Source of the DNA: Sporothrix humicola
Lineage: Eukaryota > Ascomycota > Sordariomycetes > Ophiostomatales > Ophiostomataceae
NCBI GenBank assembly: GCA_021396245.1
Contig: WNYE01000094.1
Location: 62,001-126,000 of the forward strand
Length of the DNA: 64,000 nt
Direction: 5' to 3'
A program made the translations under genes and the position numbers. Shown here piece after piece: positions 63,886 to 64,000 of the stretch. The first letter of the stretch is position 1. Each line of letters opens with the position of its first letter. The notes under the pieces are model-generated. The model was given only the letters and a program-made list of their open reading frames with translations, had not been told where the DNA came from and made no database searches.

Positions 63886-64000
63886 CTTGGTCAGAGGGAA
63901 TCGGTTGCTCGTCGCATTGCCATATTGTTGTCTCATTTGCTCGACTTACACGGTTAGTAATGTTGTTGTCCGTGTTTTCTTTCTTTCGCTCTCATGTGAT

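Larger units (their letters stand above)
55641..64000. other. Gene-poor region, probable long upstream sequence
   Basis: More than 8.3 kb with no frame I can defend; the longest ATG frame (59115-59939, plus, 274 codons) is Lys/Arg/Ser-rich with no signature. The first 1 kb is the promoter of the hexose transporter, purine-rich on the plus strand. The rest has CT/AG-skewed tracts, simple repeats and candidate elements (CCAAT cluster, TACGGAGTA motifs). It may be the promoter and leader of a gene beyond the right edge; inference. Confidence 0.55.

Overview
The window is nuclear DNA of a filamentous ascomycete (Pezizomycotina, probably Sordariomycetes). It carries GC-rich single-ORF genes alongside genes with short GT-AG introns (53-261 bp, most near 57 bp) that have CTAAC-type branch points. 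Gene families point the same way: a ubiquitin-eS31 fusion, Zn2Cys6 factor, CFEM proteins, LaeA-like methyltransferases and a ChiB-like chitinase. No bacterial, viral or organellar signature, tRNA, rRNA or intact transposon was seen. Exon coordinates were derived by hand from splice motifs and reading frame.

Layout. 1-16.1 kb: the 5' part of an FG-repeat nucleoporin (NUP42-like, cut by the left edge), then a secreted GH5 glycanase, a GH3 beta-glucosidase without signal peptide, a Zn2Cys6 regulator, a divergent MFS transporter resembling lactose/cellodextrin permeases, and a cytochrome P450. The middle four look like a beta-glucan or beta-glucoside use cluster: cut outside, import, cut inside, regulate. 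18.5-20.8 kb: divergent ribosomal protein genes eS26 and ubiquitin-eS31. 21.3-32.5 kb: housekeeping genes, namely ChiB-like chitinase, NOP58, VPS4, prefoldin subunit 6, an unrecognised protein and an AMSH/SST2 JAMM deubiquitinase. VPS4 and SST2 both act in ESCRT endosomal sorting.

33.3-41.2 kb: a Gln-rich protein with a Cys-rich C terminus, a small secreted CFEM protein, mitochondrial GatB (PET112), and the first of two LaeA-like methyltransferases. 41.7-49.7 kb: an aldehyde dehydrogenase, a small secreted Cys-rich protein, the second methyltransferase and a GPI-anchored CFEM-like protein. 51.3-55.6 kb: an unrecognised protein with short repeats and a glucose-type MFS transporter. 55.6-64.0 kb: more than 8 kb with no supportable gene, rich in skewed tracts, short repeats and candidate promoter elements, probably upstream sequence of a gene beyond the right edge.

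The observations most worth following are the putative beta-glucan cluster with two identical CGG-N5-CGG sites, two interleaved perfect 10-bp inverted repeats (pseudoknot topology) in the long third intron of eS26, the exclusive use of GTACGT donors in the ribosomal protein introns, the methyltransferase pair bracketing an aldehyde dehydrogenase and a secreted protein, and the gene-poor right end.
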